A stretch of DNA of 64,000 nucleotides from Solibacillus daqui. GTDB taxonomy: Bacteria; Bacillota; Bacilli; Bacillales_A; Planococcaceae. Below are positions 1 to 8,981 of this stretch, piece by piece (position 1 is the first letter of the stretch; each line of letters starts with the position of its first letter). The DNA is taken from positions 3,514,001-3,578,000 of the forward strand of contig NZ_CP114887.1 of the NCBI RefSeq assembly GCF_028747805.1, given 5' to 3'. Made by a program: the position numbers and the translations under genes. The notes under the pieces are model-generated. The model was not told the origin of the DNA. It did not search any database and saw only the letters and a program-made list of their open reading frames with translations.

Positions 1-123
1 TGCGATAACGAAAATACCTAATATGCTAATCAATGTTGTATCAAGACGCCTTACCATGAAAAAAATGATGAGCAATATAAATAAGACATAGATCCAATGC
101 AAGACTGTTAATTCAATCCCCAT
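1..123 (-). CDS. Membrane protein N-terminus (cut by window edge)
   Basis: The first 41 codons of a minus-strand gene that continues beyond the left edge. The ATG at 123 follows a GGGAGTGAG ribosome binding site. The peptide begins MGIELTVLHWIYVLFI and is almost entirely one hydrophobic segment followed by a short basic RR turn and a second hydrophobic start, as in multi-pass transporters. The family cannot be fixed from 41 residues; GntP-like or similar permeases often begin this way, but that is only an impression. Confidence 0.6.
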   Translation of the reverse strand, partial: MGIELTVLHWIYVLFILLIIFFMVRRLDTTLISILGIFVIA

Positions 124-335
124 ACACTGCCTCACTCCCTTTTTGTTTAGCATATGGAGGGCATAGATAGATGGTGAGCGCCTATTAGCAATTAATATTT
201 TTTTAGAATTTAATGAATTCGCCTATTTTTTATTAATTTCGTATTGATTGGTTAAAAAGGGATATTCATAATATTTTTGTTCTAAATAGGCGAATTTTAT
301 CTTACAGTATAAAAAAGCATTTAAGGAGAGAACAA

Positions 336-1220
336 ATGATTGTAGATGGCGTGTTCTCTGGTGGTGGTATTAAAGGATTTGCTTATGTAGGAGCATTACA
401 AGTGCTTGAAGAACGTGGAATACAATTTAGGCGTGTGGCCGGTACTAGTGCTGGTGCCATTTTAGCCGCTTTCATTGCTGCAGGTTATAATGCTCAGGAA
501 CTAGAGGAAGTTTTTGATGAATTAAACTTGAATGTATTGCTCGACCCACCGAAAATCTGTATCGGTATGCCCTTTTTAAAATGGGTTAATTTATACGTAC
601 GTTTTGGAATGTATCGCGGAAAGACTCTTGAAAAATGGTTTTATCAAAAATTAGCTTCAAAAGGAATTTATTCATTTGGAGATTTGCCTGAAGGGTCATT
701 AAAACTCCTTGCTTCAGATTTAACAAACGGGAGAATAGTGGTGTTGCCAGATGATTTAAAGCATTATGGCATTAATGCACGTACATTCCCTATTTCTAAT
801 GCATTACGTATGAGCTGTGGTCTTCCCTTTTTCTTTGAGCCAGTTTATTTAAAAAATGGAACAAGCGAAAGTGTTATTGTGGATGGTGGCGTATTGAGCA
901 ATTTTCCTCTTTGGATTTTTGATAATGGGAATCAAAAAAGACCTGTTCTTGGATTAAAGCTAAGTAGTGCAAATGAAGAAATGGCGCCACGTGAAATCGA
1001 TAATGGTATTCAGCTATTTGAAGCATTGTTTGCTACAATGCAGAATGCACATGATAATCGCTATATTGCTCGGCGACATGAAAAAAATATTATTTTTATC
1101 CCGGTAGAAAAATTTAGCGCCACTCAATTTGATATTGATGAGGAGACAAAACAAAAATTAATGAGTATTGGTAAAGAACGCACCATTCAATTCTTAAAAA
1201 CATGGTCACCCGTTTGGTAG
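336..1220 (+). CDS. Patatin-like phospholipase
   Basis: Probable cytoplasmic or membrane-associated lipid acyl hydrolase of the patatin family (294 aa), which uses a Ser-Asp dyad. Visible are the oxyanion-hole glycine loop (SGGGIKG, residues 9-15), the nucleophile elbow GTSAG (about residues 37-41) and the catalytic Asp in VDGGVLSNFP (about residue 184). The ATG is preceded by AAGGAGAGA at good spacing. It stands alone, with its own terminator immediately downstream and a long AT-rich promoter region upstream. The substrate is unknown; bacterial patatins act on phospholipids or acylglycerols. Family assignment is firm. Confidence 0.9.
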   Translation: MIVDGVFSGGGIKGFAYVGALQVLEERGIQFRRVAGTSAGAILAAFIAAGYNAQELEEVFDELNLNVLLDPPKICIGMPFLKWVNLYVRFGMYRGKTLEKWFYQKLASKGIYSFGDLPEGSLKLLASDLTNGRIVVLPDDLKHYGINARTFPISNALRMSCGLPFFFEPVYLKNGTSESVIVDGGVLSNFPLWIFDNGNQKRPVLGLKLSSANEEMAPREIDNGIQLFEALFATMQNAHDNRYIARRHEKNIIFIPVEKFSATQFDIDEETKQKLMSIGKERTIQFLKTWSPVW

Positions 1221-1245
1221 CGTATTTTGCCCCTTATAGAAATAC

Positions 1246-1288
1246 AAGAAGCCTTCATAAAAGTGAAATCCCTTTATGAAGGCTTCTT
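1246..1288 (+). terminator. Terminator after patatin gene
   Basis: Inverted repeat with arms AAGAAGCCTTCATAAAAG and CTTTATGAAGGCTTCTT. It can serve the patatin gene on the plus strand and possibly tlp on the minus strand. Confidence 0.75.
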
Positions 1289-1410
1289 ACGCTTATTCCT
1301 AACTTTACAACTGTCTAGACTTCGCAACATTTCTCAATAGTTTGTTATGGAAACTAACCTCCGATTGTCCATTTACTTAAGATTTTTGGTGCTTATTCTT
1401 TGACCAGTTC

Positions 1411-1647
1411 TTATGCTTTTCCTTTCTTACCTTTTCCAATTTCCTCTTTTATTTCTTCTTTTAGTTCCTCAATTGATTGTTTACGTCGCTCATTTTGCTC
1501 ATTTATTATTTCTCGCTGTATACCGTCTGTAAACTCTTTGCCAATTTCCGCTTCCATAAGATTTCTTTCGGTATTTTGCACAATTTCACGTATTCGATTT
1601 ACATTACTCGTTTTATCATCTTGTTTCGGGTACTTTGAATTAGACAT
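1411..1647 (-). CDS. tlp: Small acid-soluble spore protein Tlp
   Basis: A 78-residue, highly charged, cysteine-free helical protein. The pattern PKQDDKTSNVNRI, then IVQNT, then NEQNERRKQSI-EEL-EEIKEE matches the Tlp family of minor small acid-soluble spore proteins, made in the forespore and stored in the spore core. The ATG has a very strong TTAGGAGGAGA ribosome binding site. An antisense open frame on the plus strand is rejected because of its serine/phenylalanine-rich composition. Monocistronic. The role of Tlp in spores is minor and incompletely known. Confidence 0.85.
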   Translation of the reverse strand: MSNSKYPKQDDKTSNVNRIREIVQNTERNLMEAEIGKEFTDGIQREIINEQNERRKQSIEELKEEIKEEIGKGKKGKA

Positions 1648-1741
1648 ATTCTCCTCCTAAGTTATTGTAGATTAAACTTAGTGTGGTTTTTTTATTTGTT
1701 CCTATGTGCTCCACTAATAAATTTTAAAAATTGGCTATCCA

Positions 1742-2377
1742 TTATTCAGTAGCTAAAGCTGTAATAACAGCTCCAATAGCTTGGATCCATCCACCAATTG
1801 CATTCATGACAGTCCCCTCTTCGGTATCCGTGTTAGCAAAAACTTGAATGACATTCCCTATTAATTGAATGATATTCCCTGTATTTTCAATTGTCTCTAA
1901 TAACGTTAACTGTCCCGATGTTTGAATGGTCATACCCATTCCTACTATTTGGAGAAGATCTCCTTGTTTTTGTAGGAGCTCACCTGATTGCTCATTGTTA
2001 TTTAGTATCCCTGCAATTACCGCGATATTGCCAATTGCCTGAATCTGGTCTCCAACAATATTTAATAATCCTTCCTCACCTTTTGCTGCAATAGCAGTTC
2101 CACCAGCTTCTAAAACATTGCCAATTAAATTAAAATTTGTGAGGGTTTGTTCTGTAAAAATTTTTGAAGGTGTACTTGCTATTGCAGTAATAATAGTTCC
2201 AACTACTACAATCCAGTTACCTGCAATGCCAGCAATATTTGCACTAATAGCTTCATTTTGACTATTGGACTGTTGCTGTTTTACACGTTTCCTAGAAGGA
2301 ATCATTTTATCTCTATTATTTACAGTTATATCTTTTCTTTTTCGATTAAATTGGTTATTTGGGTTATAAATGCTCAT
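1742..2377 (-). CDS. Repetitive protein, DUF6944-like
   Basis: About 211 residues. A basic, Asn/Gln-rich N-terminus (first 50 residues) is followed by roughly eight degenerate glycine-rich units of the form GN-xx-Q-x-IGN-xx (for example GDQIQAIGNIAVIAG, GNIIQLIGNVIQVFA). This suits a repetitive amphipathic or membrane-associated fold and resembles the DUF6944 repetitive family of bacilli, function unknown. I place the start at the internal ATG (MSIYNPNNQF), which has GGTGA about nine bases upstream; a longer frame beginning 30 bases earlier has no good ribosome binding site. No signal peptide. Confidence 0.7.
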   Translation of the reverse strand: MSIYNPNNQFNRKRKDITVNNRDKMIPSRKRVKQQQSNSQNEAISANIAGIAGNWIVVVGTIITAIASTPSKIFTEQTLTNFNLIGNVLEAGGTAIAAKGEEGLLNIVGDQIQAIGNIAVIAGILNNNEQSGELLQKQGDLLQIVGMGMTIQTSGQLTLLETIENTGNIIQLIGNVIQVFANTDTEEGTVMNAIGGWIQAIGAVITALATE

Positions 2378-2482
2378 CTTATTTTCACCCACTAATCTAT
2401 ACATCATGCAACAGTATATGATGTTTAAAATAGTAGCATTAGACTAATGAAATGCTGCATCATCTTTTGTCATTTACACAAA

Positions 2483-2525
2483 AAACCAGACTGCTAAAGG
2501 CATCATTCCTTTGGCAATCTGGTTT
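2483..2525 (-). terminator. Terminator after dus
   Basis: Stem AACCAGATTGCCAAAGG / CCTTTAGCAGTCTGGTT followed on the minus strand by a T run, 6 bases beyond the dus stop codon. Confidence 0.8.
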
Positions 2526-2530
2526 CATTT

Positions 2531-3502
2531 TTATTCTATCTCTTGCATTGCTTTAAAATTATCTAATAATGTACGTACTTCATTTGTAGATTTTGTATGC
2601 ATTAATTGGTTACGTAATTCACCAGCACCGCGGAAGCCTTTTACGTAAATTTTGAAGAAGCGGTGTAAGCCTGACATTGAGCGTGGTAATTGTGCTGCAT
2701 ATTTATCTTGTAGGTCTAATTGTAAACGTAACAAGTCAAGAAGTTCTTCGCTTGTATGCTCTCTTGGCTCTTTTTCGAAAGCGAAAGGATTTTTGAAAAT
2801 ACCGCGTCCAATCATGACACCGTCTACACCATATTTTTCTACAAGCTCTAAGCCCATTTGACGATCTAAAATATCACCGTTGATTGTTAATAATGTATTC
2901 GGTGCAATTTCGTCACGTAGTGCTTTGATTTCAGGAATAAGCTCCCAGTGTGCATCAACTGCACTCATTTCTTTGCGCGTACGTAAGTGAATCGAGAGGT
3001 TGGCGATCTCCTGCTTTAAAATATGCGTTAGCCATTCCTTCCACTCATCCACCTCTTTGTAGCCTAAACGTGTTTTCACACTTACAGGAATTCCACCTGC
3101 TTTTGCCGCTTCAATCAACTCTGAAGCTACATCTGGTCGTAAAATTAAACCTGAGCCCTTTCCACGTCCTGCAACATTTGGTACAGGGCAGCCCATGTTT
3201 AAATCAATTCCTTTAAAGCCCATTTCCGCTAAATCGATACTCATCTTGCGGAAGTTATCCGGATTGTCTCCCCAAATATGTGCCACAATAGGTTGCTCAT
3301 CTTCTGTGAACATTAAACGACCGCGTACACTTTCAATACCATTTGGGTGGCAATAGCTCTCTGAATTTGTGAACTCTGTAAAATATACATCCGGTGCGCC
3401 TGCCTCAGCAACAACATGACGGAACACACTGTCCGTTACATCTTCCATTGGTGCTAATACAAAAAACGGCTTCTGTAGCTCCGTCCAAAAGTTTTCTTTC
3501 AT
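2531..3502 (-). CDS. dus: tRNA-dihydrouridine synthase
   Basis: FMN-dependent enzyme (323 aa) that reduces uridines in the tRNA D-loop using NADPH. The N-terminal barrel motif [15 protein letters not shown] (residues 15-29), the catalytic-cysteine motif NMGCPVP (about residues 103-109), KTRLG (about 144-148) and the FMN phosphate loop [10 protein letters not shown] are all present, followed by the helical tRNA-binding C-terminus. Its length suits a Dus of the DusC/Dus1 type, but which uridines it modifies cannot be told. AGAGGATAG lies upstream of the ATG. A decayed relative of this gene lies near 33.4-33.6 kb. Confidence 0.92.
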   Translation of the reverse strand: MKENFWTELQKPFFVLAPMEDVTDSVFRHVVAEAGAPDVYFTEFTNSESYCHPNGIESVRGRLMFTEDEQPIVAHIWGDNPDNFRKMSIDLAEMGFKGIDLNMGCPVPNVAGRGKGSGLILRPDVASELIEAAKAGGIPVSVKTRLGYKEVDEWKEWLTHILKQEIANLSIHLRTRKEMSAVDAHWELIPEIKALRDEIAPNTLLTINGDILDRQMGLELVEKYGVDGVMIGRGIFKNPFAFEKEPREHTSEELLDLLRLQLDLQDKYAAQLPRSMSGLHRFFKIYVKGFRGAGELRNQLMHTKSTNEVRTLLDNFKAMQEIE

Positions 3503-3651
3503 CTGTATAATCTATCCTCTCATACCAGGACGAATTTCATCCTAAAATTAATCAGTTATATGTTTTGAAATCATTTATTGTAAGCAAAAATACAATCATT
3601 ATTATAGTATAACCTAGCTTGAAAAATATTTCTTGTATGAGATTTTGATCG

Positions 3652-3678
3652 AAAAAAGGACAGGTTTACACCTATCCT
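3652..3678 (-). terminator. Terminator overlapping aspartate dehydrogenase stop
   Basis: GGATAGG / CCTGTCC stem followed by a T run on the minus strand. The TAG stop codon of the upstream gene lies inside the stem. Confidence 0.6.
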
Positions 3679-4451
3679 CCAATAATTAACTTATCGTTAA
3701 TTCGTTGTAATGTACCTAAAATACTCATCGCCGCTAAATAGCTCGTTTTCGCATTTTGTGGCAGCGGATTGTTTTTTATTATGAAGGTTGCTTCGCCAAA
3801 ATCCCCGATAATGTCCACTTGGTGAATATTTTGATCAATATGCGGATCGGCAACTAAGCATACCTTTGTTTTATCAAAACCAATACTTGCTAAAGCTAGG
3901 ACAATGGAGACGTTCATATTTTTAGGGAATTTGCGAATCGCACCACGTGCGGTTCCTTCAAAAATAACTTGTGCTTCGTTAATTTCTTGGTCAATTAATG
4001 AATACGCTGGCTTGCGTGTAGTCAATGAAACCTCCTTTACCGTACCAAGTGCGTGGGCGTTTTGTAATAAATCCAAACCTCCGATAGCACCGGATGGTAA
4101 ATACAGGTCATGATTGTACTGAATTGCTAGCTCGTTTAATTGTTGTAATAACTGCTCATCGGCAAGTGCCCCAATGCTAATTAATACAACCGGTTTTTGT
4201 TTGAGAATCGTTGGCACTAATGCTTGAACCGCTTCGATTGTTGCAGCTTCAACAACAAGATCAATATCTGACTCAAGGAATGCATCGAGCTCTGTGAATA
4301 ATGTAATGCCGAATTGGTGTTCAAGTTCCTCATATTTTTCTTTATTGCGAACATAGATGCTACTTATGCGAAGGTCGTTTTGCTGTTTTTCATTGAGCTG
4401 TTGTAATAAGAAATTGGCGATAGCTCCTGCGCCGATTAGACCGATATTCAT
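3672..4451 (-). CDS. L-aspartate dehydrogenase-like oxidoreductase
   Basis: About 259 residues. The N-terminal Rossmann motif GLIGAGAIA is followed by a C-terminal domain with the family signature SGAIGGLDLL, FEGTARGAIRKFP-NMNV and a conserved His in ADPHIDQN. This matches the aspartate dehydrogenase (NadX-type, EC 1.4.1.21) family, which oxidises L-aspartate to iminoaspartate with NAD(P). No nadA/nadC genes lie nearby, so a role in NAD synthesis rather than amino-acid catabolism is not shown. The start is the internal ATG (MNIGLIGAG), with AGGGAA at suitable distance; the longer frame adds seven unsupported residues. Confidence 0.8.
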   Translation of the reverse strand: MNIGLIGAGAIANFLLQQLNEKQQNDLRISSIYVRNKEKYEELEHQFGITLFTELDAFLESDIDLVVEAATIEAVQALVPTILKQKPVVLISIGALADEQLLQQLNELAIQYNHDLYLPSGAIGGLDLLQNAHALGTVKEVSLTTRKPAYSLIDQEINEAQVIFEGTARGAIRKFPKNMNVSIVLALASIGFDKTKVCLVADPHIDQNIHQVDIIGDFGEATFIIKNNPLPQNAKTSYLAAMSILGTLQRINDKLIIGG

Positions 4452-4499
4452 CGTAACTTCCCTCACGATCATTTTTGATTAGTTGAACCTCACAGTGAA

Positions 4500-5501
4500 T
4501 TACGATCGAATATTCGCTTTTTTATAGCCGTCATACACAGCCATGGTAGCACTAAATATAAAGATCATTATAGTCCCGCCAATTATCCACATATTAAATT
4601 GATCGCTCGTTACACTGAATATATCCCCTAAATAGGCAATAAAGGTTGGATTTAGTAAATTTGGATTCACTAAAATAATGATAAATACAATGGTTGAAAT
4701 GATTTGAAGAACCGCATTACTAAATGCCATTCTGATTGTCCATTGTTGCTTAAATAACTTATAAAGGGCTAACGCGATTTCAGCCCCGATAATAATTACA
4801 ACAATTGGCCAATATTTTAGGAAAACTTCCTGATTTAAAGCTGGTATCACAAATTCTAGCCGATCCCCATTATTTTCATATACCCCTACTAGCTGGTTGG
4901 CATAAAAATAAAGAGTAGCCCAAATTGCCGTCCACATTAAGCTTCCAAAAACTTCGAACTTCGAAATTGCTTTTTTCTTAGGTATATAAGCCACATTTTT
5001 CAAATCATCTGCGGTCCATTTCTCCAGGCTTGAAGTTAATGGTTGTTGCTCTTTATCCTTATCAAACCTCTCGATAAGTGCAAAGGTTAGCGTGATCCAG
5101 AAAAAGACTTGAATACCTACCTCAATAATTGTCCCAATCCCGTTACCTATAATCTTTAAAACAACAGCTAGAATTGCCTCTTCCCCACTGTAGCCGATAA
5201 AATATTGGGTAATTATCGTGATTAATGCAATCACGGCGGCAATAGGTAAAATCATTTTCAATAACGAAATATATACATCAAAATAGCGTGGACCTATTAG
5301 GTGCATGGGTTGGTCCTTGTAACCATTCGCCAAAACTACCGGGTTCCCTAATTGATTGAGTACCCCTTTTACTTCTTCCTCACTATAATGATCTGGTAGC
5401 ATATCCTCAATGGTTGAGCGTAACTCGAGTGCAATATCCGCACGAAGTTTTTCAGGTAGCCTACGTGTGACCTCTTGAATATAAATTTCAATTAACTTCA
5501 T
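4500..5501 (-). CDS. HAAS-domain multi-pass membrane protein
   Basis: A 333-residue protein. Residues 1-60 resemble the HAAS/SK signalling domain that often pairs with PadR regulators (IYIQEVTRRLPEK followed by the DIALELRSTIEDML helix). After it come about seven hydrophobic segments, with a hydrophilic patch around residues 150-180. Start chosen at the second ATG of the frame, with GAGGGG 9 bases upstream. It overlaps the end of the PadR gene by 14 bases, so the two are translationally coupled. Probably a membrane stress or transport component regulated by that PadR protein; function unproven. Confidence 0.75.
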   Translation of the reverse strand: MKLIEIYIQEVTRRLPEKLRADIALELRSTIEDMLPDHYSEEEVKGVLNQLGNPVVLANGYKDQPMHLIGPRYFDVYISLLKMILPIAAVIALITIITQYFIGYSGEEAILAVVLKIIGNGIGTIIEVGIQVFFWITLTFALIERFDKDKEQQPLTSSLEKWTADDLKNVAYIPKKKAISKFEVFGSLMWTAIWATLYFYANQLVGVYENNGDRLEFVIPALNQEVFLKYWPIVVIIIGAEIALALYKLFKQQWTIRMAFSNAVLQIISTIVFIIILVNPNLLNPTFIAYLGDIFSVTSDQFNMWIIGGTIMIFIFSATMAVYDGYKKANIRS

Positions 5502-5835
5502 CTTCCTCATCCCCTCTTAATAGAGCATAAAGTTCCTTTGAATTGTTAATCCATTCCGTTTTTAATTGTAGGAAAATTTCCAAACCATATTCGCTCAATA
5601 CATAGTACTTACGTGGCCTACTCTCAGATGTATCCCAGCTGCTTGAAACCAACTCTTGTTTTTCTAGTCGACGGAGCAATGGATATAGCGTACTTTGATC
5701 AATGGAAATTCCTGATTCCTCCAATAACTGAACGAGTGAATACCCATACTGTGGCGTTCTTAATTGACTTAAAACCGCCAACGTCAATGTTCCTCTCCTA
5801 AGCTCTGTCGTTAACGAATTTAATAAATTGTTCAT
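5488..5835 (-). CDS. PadR-family transcriptional regulator
   Basis: A 115-residue winged-helix protein with the PadR signature: RRGTLTLAVLSQL at the N-terminus, YGYSLVQLLEESG, STLYPLLRRLEKQ as the recognition helix region, then SRPRKYYVLSEYG as the wing. PadR proteins repress their own operon and release on binding a small ligand or stress signal. It is the first gene of a two-gene operon with the HAAS membrane protein, preceded by CTGGAGGTG and by clustered GTACAGTAT-type inverted repeats that are a likely autoregulatory operator. Confidence 0.9.
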   Translation of the reverse strand: MNNLLNSLTTELRRGTLTLAVLSQLRTPQYGYSLVQLLEESGISIDQSTLYPLLRRLEKQELVSSSWDTSESRPRKYYVLSEYGLEIFLQLKTEWINNSKELYALLRGDEEDEVN

Positions 5836-5854
5836 TTATACACCTCCAGTTTCA

Positions 5855-5905
5855 ATATTGTATGTCGTACAGTATTTACTTTATACTATGCATCATACAG
5901 TATTG
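5855..5905 (-). promoter_or_regulatory. Candidate PadR operator/promoter
   Basis: The palindrome ATACTATGCATCATACAGTAT (positions about 5884-5902) has ATACT/AGTAT arms, and a second GTACAGTAT half-site lies just downstream toward padR. Such ATAC/GTAT dyads are typical of PadR operators. It lies directly upstream of the padR ribosome binding site. Confidence 0.6.
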
Positions 5906-5940
5906 TTGATACAAAATCAATTTTAAATTATTTAAGCACG

Positions 5941-5981
5941 AAAAAAACACAGATTAGACCTGTCTAATCTGTGTTTTTTCA
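5941..5981 (-). terminator. Terminator after GNAT gene
   Basis: AAAACACAGATTAGAC / GTCTAATCTGTGTTTT with T runs on both sides. Placed downstream of the acetyltransferase gene; it also insulates the padR promoter. Confidence 0.85.
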
Positions 5982-6035
5982 TTTAACCCCACCACAAATT
6001 GCAAGCATACAAATTTTTCAAGCTACTACTATTAT

Positions 6036-6857
6036 TTAAAATGAAAACTCATATCCTACATAATTAAATGTGTTACGAAATCCTAATTTCTCAGCGACCG
6101 CTACGGACGGTTTATTCCCCTCCATACAATCCCAATAAACCGTCATGTCATTTTCAAAGCAATCCTGAACAAAATGATGTGCAAGTATTTGAGCCAACTT
6201 CTTCCCTTGATGATCTGCTAATGTTTCAATCCCAACACAATGAATATTGTTAACGACGAAACCAGAGTAACAAATGCTGACGATTTCATTGCCCCAAAAA
6301 GCGCCATATGCGATTCCATTATTGAAAAATTGCTCAGGAGAGGACCAAAACTCCTCAATCGTTTCATGTAAAAAAGCTTTATTTTCAATAGTATTTTCCT
6401 CATATAGCTGCTCGTTAATTTTACGTATGGTATAGCCTTGTGGTAGTGAAAGCTCCCCTTTTCGCTTATTAATTTGTTCATTCAATGTATAAACCTTTTG
6501 ATTCCAACTACCTAAATTACGATGCTTGAATAACATTTCAATCGTTTCGTTCCACTTTTCATGATTGCCTACAACTTCAAACCAATTTAAGCCGACCTTT
6601 TTCGCATCAGGTATAATTACCTCATCAATAAATGTATTTAACGCTCCATTAAATTGTTGGTTTGAGTCATCCCCAAATAATATAAATCCATCATTATTGC
6701 CGAGCCAAATCATACCCGTTGTCGGTGCGCTCGGCTTATCTACAAAAATACGTCCCGGATTAACACTCATTGCAATTGCTTTTGCTTCAAGCTGTCCTTG
6801 CTCATTTAATACATGCAAACATTTATGAAAATCTTGCTGCTGTAGTTCAGTAATCAT
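6036..6857 (-). CDS. GNAT acetyltransferase, ZmaR-like
   Basis: A 273-residue acyl-CoA N-acyltransferase. The C-terminal half carries the GNAT core: VGIETLADHQGKKLAQILA (acetyl-CoA binding region, about residues 213-231) and the beta-alpha end GNKPSVAVAEKLGF. The N-terminal half (SVNPGRIFVDKP, GNNDGFILFGD) matches the two-domain family that includes zwittermicin-resistance acetyltransferase ZmaR. The substrate is unknown; antibiotic or amine acetylation is possible. GGAGGA sits 8 bases before the ATG. Monocistronic with its own terminator. Confidence 0.8.
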   Translation of the reverse strand: MITELQQQDFHKCLHVLNEQGQLEAKAIAMSVNPGRIFVDKPSAPTTGMIWLGNNDGFILFGDDSNQQFNGALNTFIDEVIIPDAKKVGLNWFEVVGNHEKWNETIEMLFKHRNLGSWNQKVYTLNEQINKRKGELSLPQGYTIRKINEQLYEENTIENKAFLHETIEEFWSSPEQFFNNGIAYGAFWGNEIVSICYSGFVVNNIHCVGIETLADHQGKKLAQILAHHFVQDCFENDMTVYWDCMEGNKPSVAVAEKLGFRNTFNYVGYEFSF

Positions 6858-6920
6858 ATAAGTCCTCCGTAGTTGTTCATTGTCTATACAATTGGCTATG
6901 AAAATTCCTTTTTACCAATT

Positions 6921-7832
6921 TCACTGTATTTCAAGATCGTGTGGTATTGGATACTTTACCTCTGAAAAGTTTTTGATTAGCAATTCCTCTTGTATCATTT
7001 GTCCCGTTCCTTTATCAATCGTCTTTCGCCAAATTTCATTTTGACGATAGTTTTTCCCACCACTTTTTAAAAATTGATGATTTCTTTCCTCAATATGATG
7101 AGAGCAAGGGATTTCTTCATTAGCAAAAATAGCACCTTTTAAATGTTTGTCTGTTACCCAAACTTTTATTTGAAATGATTTAGATGTTGGATTATAAAAT
7201 CGTAAATCGACATAATTGTAAAAAACACTGGCCCCACTACCAAATGGAAGTGTTCGTCCTGAATCAGGAAATGGGTCGAAACTATGGTGATGCCTTTCTG
7301 TAACAATTAGCGGTGTGTGTAGCGTCATCCAATATAGTAGATTGGCAAGCTGACAAATTCCCCCACCAACGCCCGTCTTTACTTCTCCCATTGAGAGCTG
7401 CATACCTTCAATATAGCCCTTTTTCACAGTCGTTTTTCCTACTAGTTGCCAAAATGAAAATGTTTGGCCAGGCTTAATGATTACACCATTTATTTCACTT
7501 GTAGCAATTTTTAAATTGGTTATTTTATTTTCTTGTAATTGTGGATCACTGTTTCCAAGCGTTCTTCTAAGGAGTGATTGATGTTTTTTGCAAGTAAAAG
7601 GAAATGTAGTAGCTAACTCTTTATGCACAGCAAATCGTTTTCTTTCTTTTAAATTTGCTAAAAATCGAAATAGTACTTTCTGTTGAATTCGTGCATGATA
7701 GAAAATCGGATGAAGTTCAGAAAGTCTCACGATAATTCCCTCCGTAACTTTATTTCGAATTGCATCACAAGAATCATTTAATTCTTTACACTTCAATTTT
7801 CCAACTAAACTGAACTTAGTAAATTCAAACAC
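6921..7832 (-). CDS. VanW family protein
   Basis: A 303-residue protein with the VanW core: NLKIATSEINGVIIKPGQTFSFW, then GYIEGMQL, VGGGICQLANLLYW and the metal-site-like ERHHHSFDPFPDSGR. VanW was first seen in some vancomycin-resistance clusters, but the family is widespread and its biochemical role is unsettled. No vanHAX genes are present, so this is not evidence of glycopeptide resistance. The start is a GTG 8 bases beyond the stop of the BstA-domain gene, with AGAGG five bases before it, suggesting translational coupling. No signal peptide is visible. Confidence 0.8.
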   Translation of the reverse strand: MFEFTKFSLVGKLKCKELNDSCDAIRNKVTEGIIVRLSELHPIFYHARIQQKVLFRFLANLKERKRFAVHKELATTFPFTCKKHQSLLRRTLGNSDPQLQENKITNLKIATSEINGVIIKPGQTFSFWQLVGKTTVKKGYIEGMQLSMGEVKTGVGGGICQLANLLYWMTLHTPLIVTERHHHSFDPFPDSGRTLPFGSGASVFYNYVDLRFYNPTSKSFQIKVWVTDKHLKGAIFANEEIPCSHHIEERNHQFLKSGGKNYRQNEIWRKTIDKGTGQMIQEELLIKNFSEVKYPIPHDLEIQ

Positions 7833-7840
7833 ACTAACCT

Positions 7841-8773
7841 CTACCAGTTTTTACGTTCACACAAAGACATGATATGCGCCACATGATGCTTCCCATGCCA
7901 TGCGTAAATTCCAATATTTTCTCCAATAGATACTTCACCTGAATCTGGATGAACAAAGGTCTTTTTTAAATCCGCCTGTGTCAAGCTACGTAAAAGGTTT
8001 GACCAGCGCTTGTGCAATGATTCAAGAAGTACTAATGAAGGTTCAATCGGTAAATTATAATCAGATAAATCTGCCCATTTCGCTTCATCATATGGCTTAA
8101 TGACTGGATTATCTTCCGTCAGTGCCAATTTAAAGCGAACGTACGCATTCATATGACTATCTGCAATATGATGAACCACTTGTCTAACAGTCCAACCTCC
8201 ATCTCGATAAGCGGTATTCAACTGTGCATCATTCAAATCCTTTACCGCCTCTCGTAATGACAGTGGTAATGTTTCAATCTCATTTATCCAGTTATTGATC
8301 ACAGAACTCGTGATGTCACCTTTAAATTGAAAATTTCCAATAGGGTATTTTTCGTTCATCTGTAGATCCACTATATTAGCATCTTTCTTTTCTAATAAAT
8401 TTATTTGATATTTTATTGCAGCCATTATGTACACAGAATTCCTTGATTTTTCTATAATTTTATTGCTCAACCCTTTTTCCTCATCTAGCCACCTTTTATA
8501 AAAAGGACTTACTTCAAAAAAATTAGCTTTCGTAATTTTTCTTGGGTTCTTTATTTTGCTAGATGGTTGTAAATCAGATTTATTTACTATTAGTGTTTGG
8601 CTATCAGTCGTTAAAGTAAAATGTAAACCTGTTTTTGTTGTTAGATTTAACGGTCCGTTTTTGCACTCTGCGATTAAACTGTCCCATACTTTTTTTGCTT
8701 GCATATGACAACAACTCACTTTTATCATTATTTTACTAATACATTCAATAAAAAAGAACGAATCCCTTTTCAA
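7841..8773 (-). CDS. BstA/YfiT-type DinB-fold protein with extra N-terminal region
   Basis: Residues from about 140 to 310 match the bacillithiol transferase BstA (YfiT) family: [32 protein letters not shown] and the metal-binding histidines through [12 protein letters not shown]. BstA adds bacillithiol to reactive electrophiles. The N-terminal 138 residues are not part of normal BstA (about 170 aa) and form a separate charged region with [12 protein letters not shown] and [13 protein letters not shown] motifs. No stop codon separates the two parts. The listed start is a TTG; internal ATGs (MIKVSC, MQAKKVW, or MNEKYPIG at the BstA domain itself) are alternatives, so the true length is uncertain. 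Confidence 0.75.
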   Translation of the reverse strand: MKRDSFFFIECISKIMIKVSCCHMQAKKVWDSLIAECKNGPLNLTTKTGLHFTLTTDSQTLIVNKSDLQPSSKIKNPRKITKANFFEVSPFYKRWLDEEKGLSNKIIEKSRNSVYIMAAIKYQINLLEKKDANIVDLQMNEKYPIGNFQFKGDITSSVINNWINEIETLPLSLREAVKDLNDAQLNTAYRDGGWTVRQVVHHIADSHMNAYVRFKLALTEDNPVIKPYDEAKWADLSDYNLPIEPSLVLLESLHKRWSNLLRSLTQADLKKTFVHPDSGEVSIGENIGIYAWHGKHHVAHIMSLCERKNW

Positions 8774-8981
8774 GAATTCATTCTTTCTTAGTTTTTAAAT
8801 TAACACCTGCCATGTCACCGCTTCAAAATGTTTAGTGTATATGGCAGCTTAAGAGGCTCTGGTAGGATTACGTAGTTAACCGAGTCCTACAAAAATAGAA
8901 CCTAGTCCAAGTAAAACCCAATAAAAATCGGTTTTTGACACAGCTTTCTTTAAATATTTGGGCTAACGCTTAGATGTTTAT

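Noticed and set aside
6921..7832. Vancomycin-resistance gene
   Set aside because: VanW alone is common in sensitive bacilli; no vanHAX or vanRS genes are in the window.
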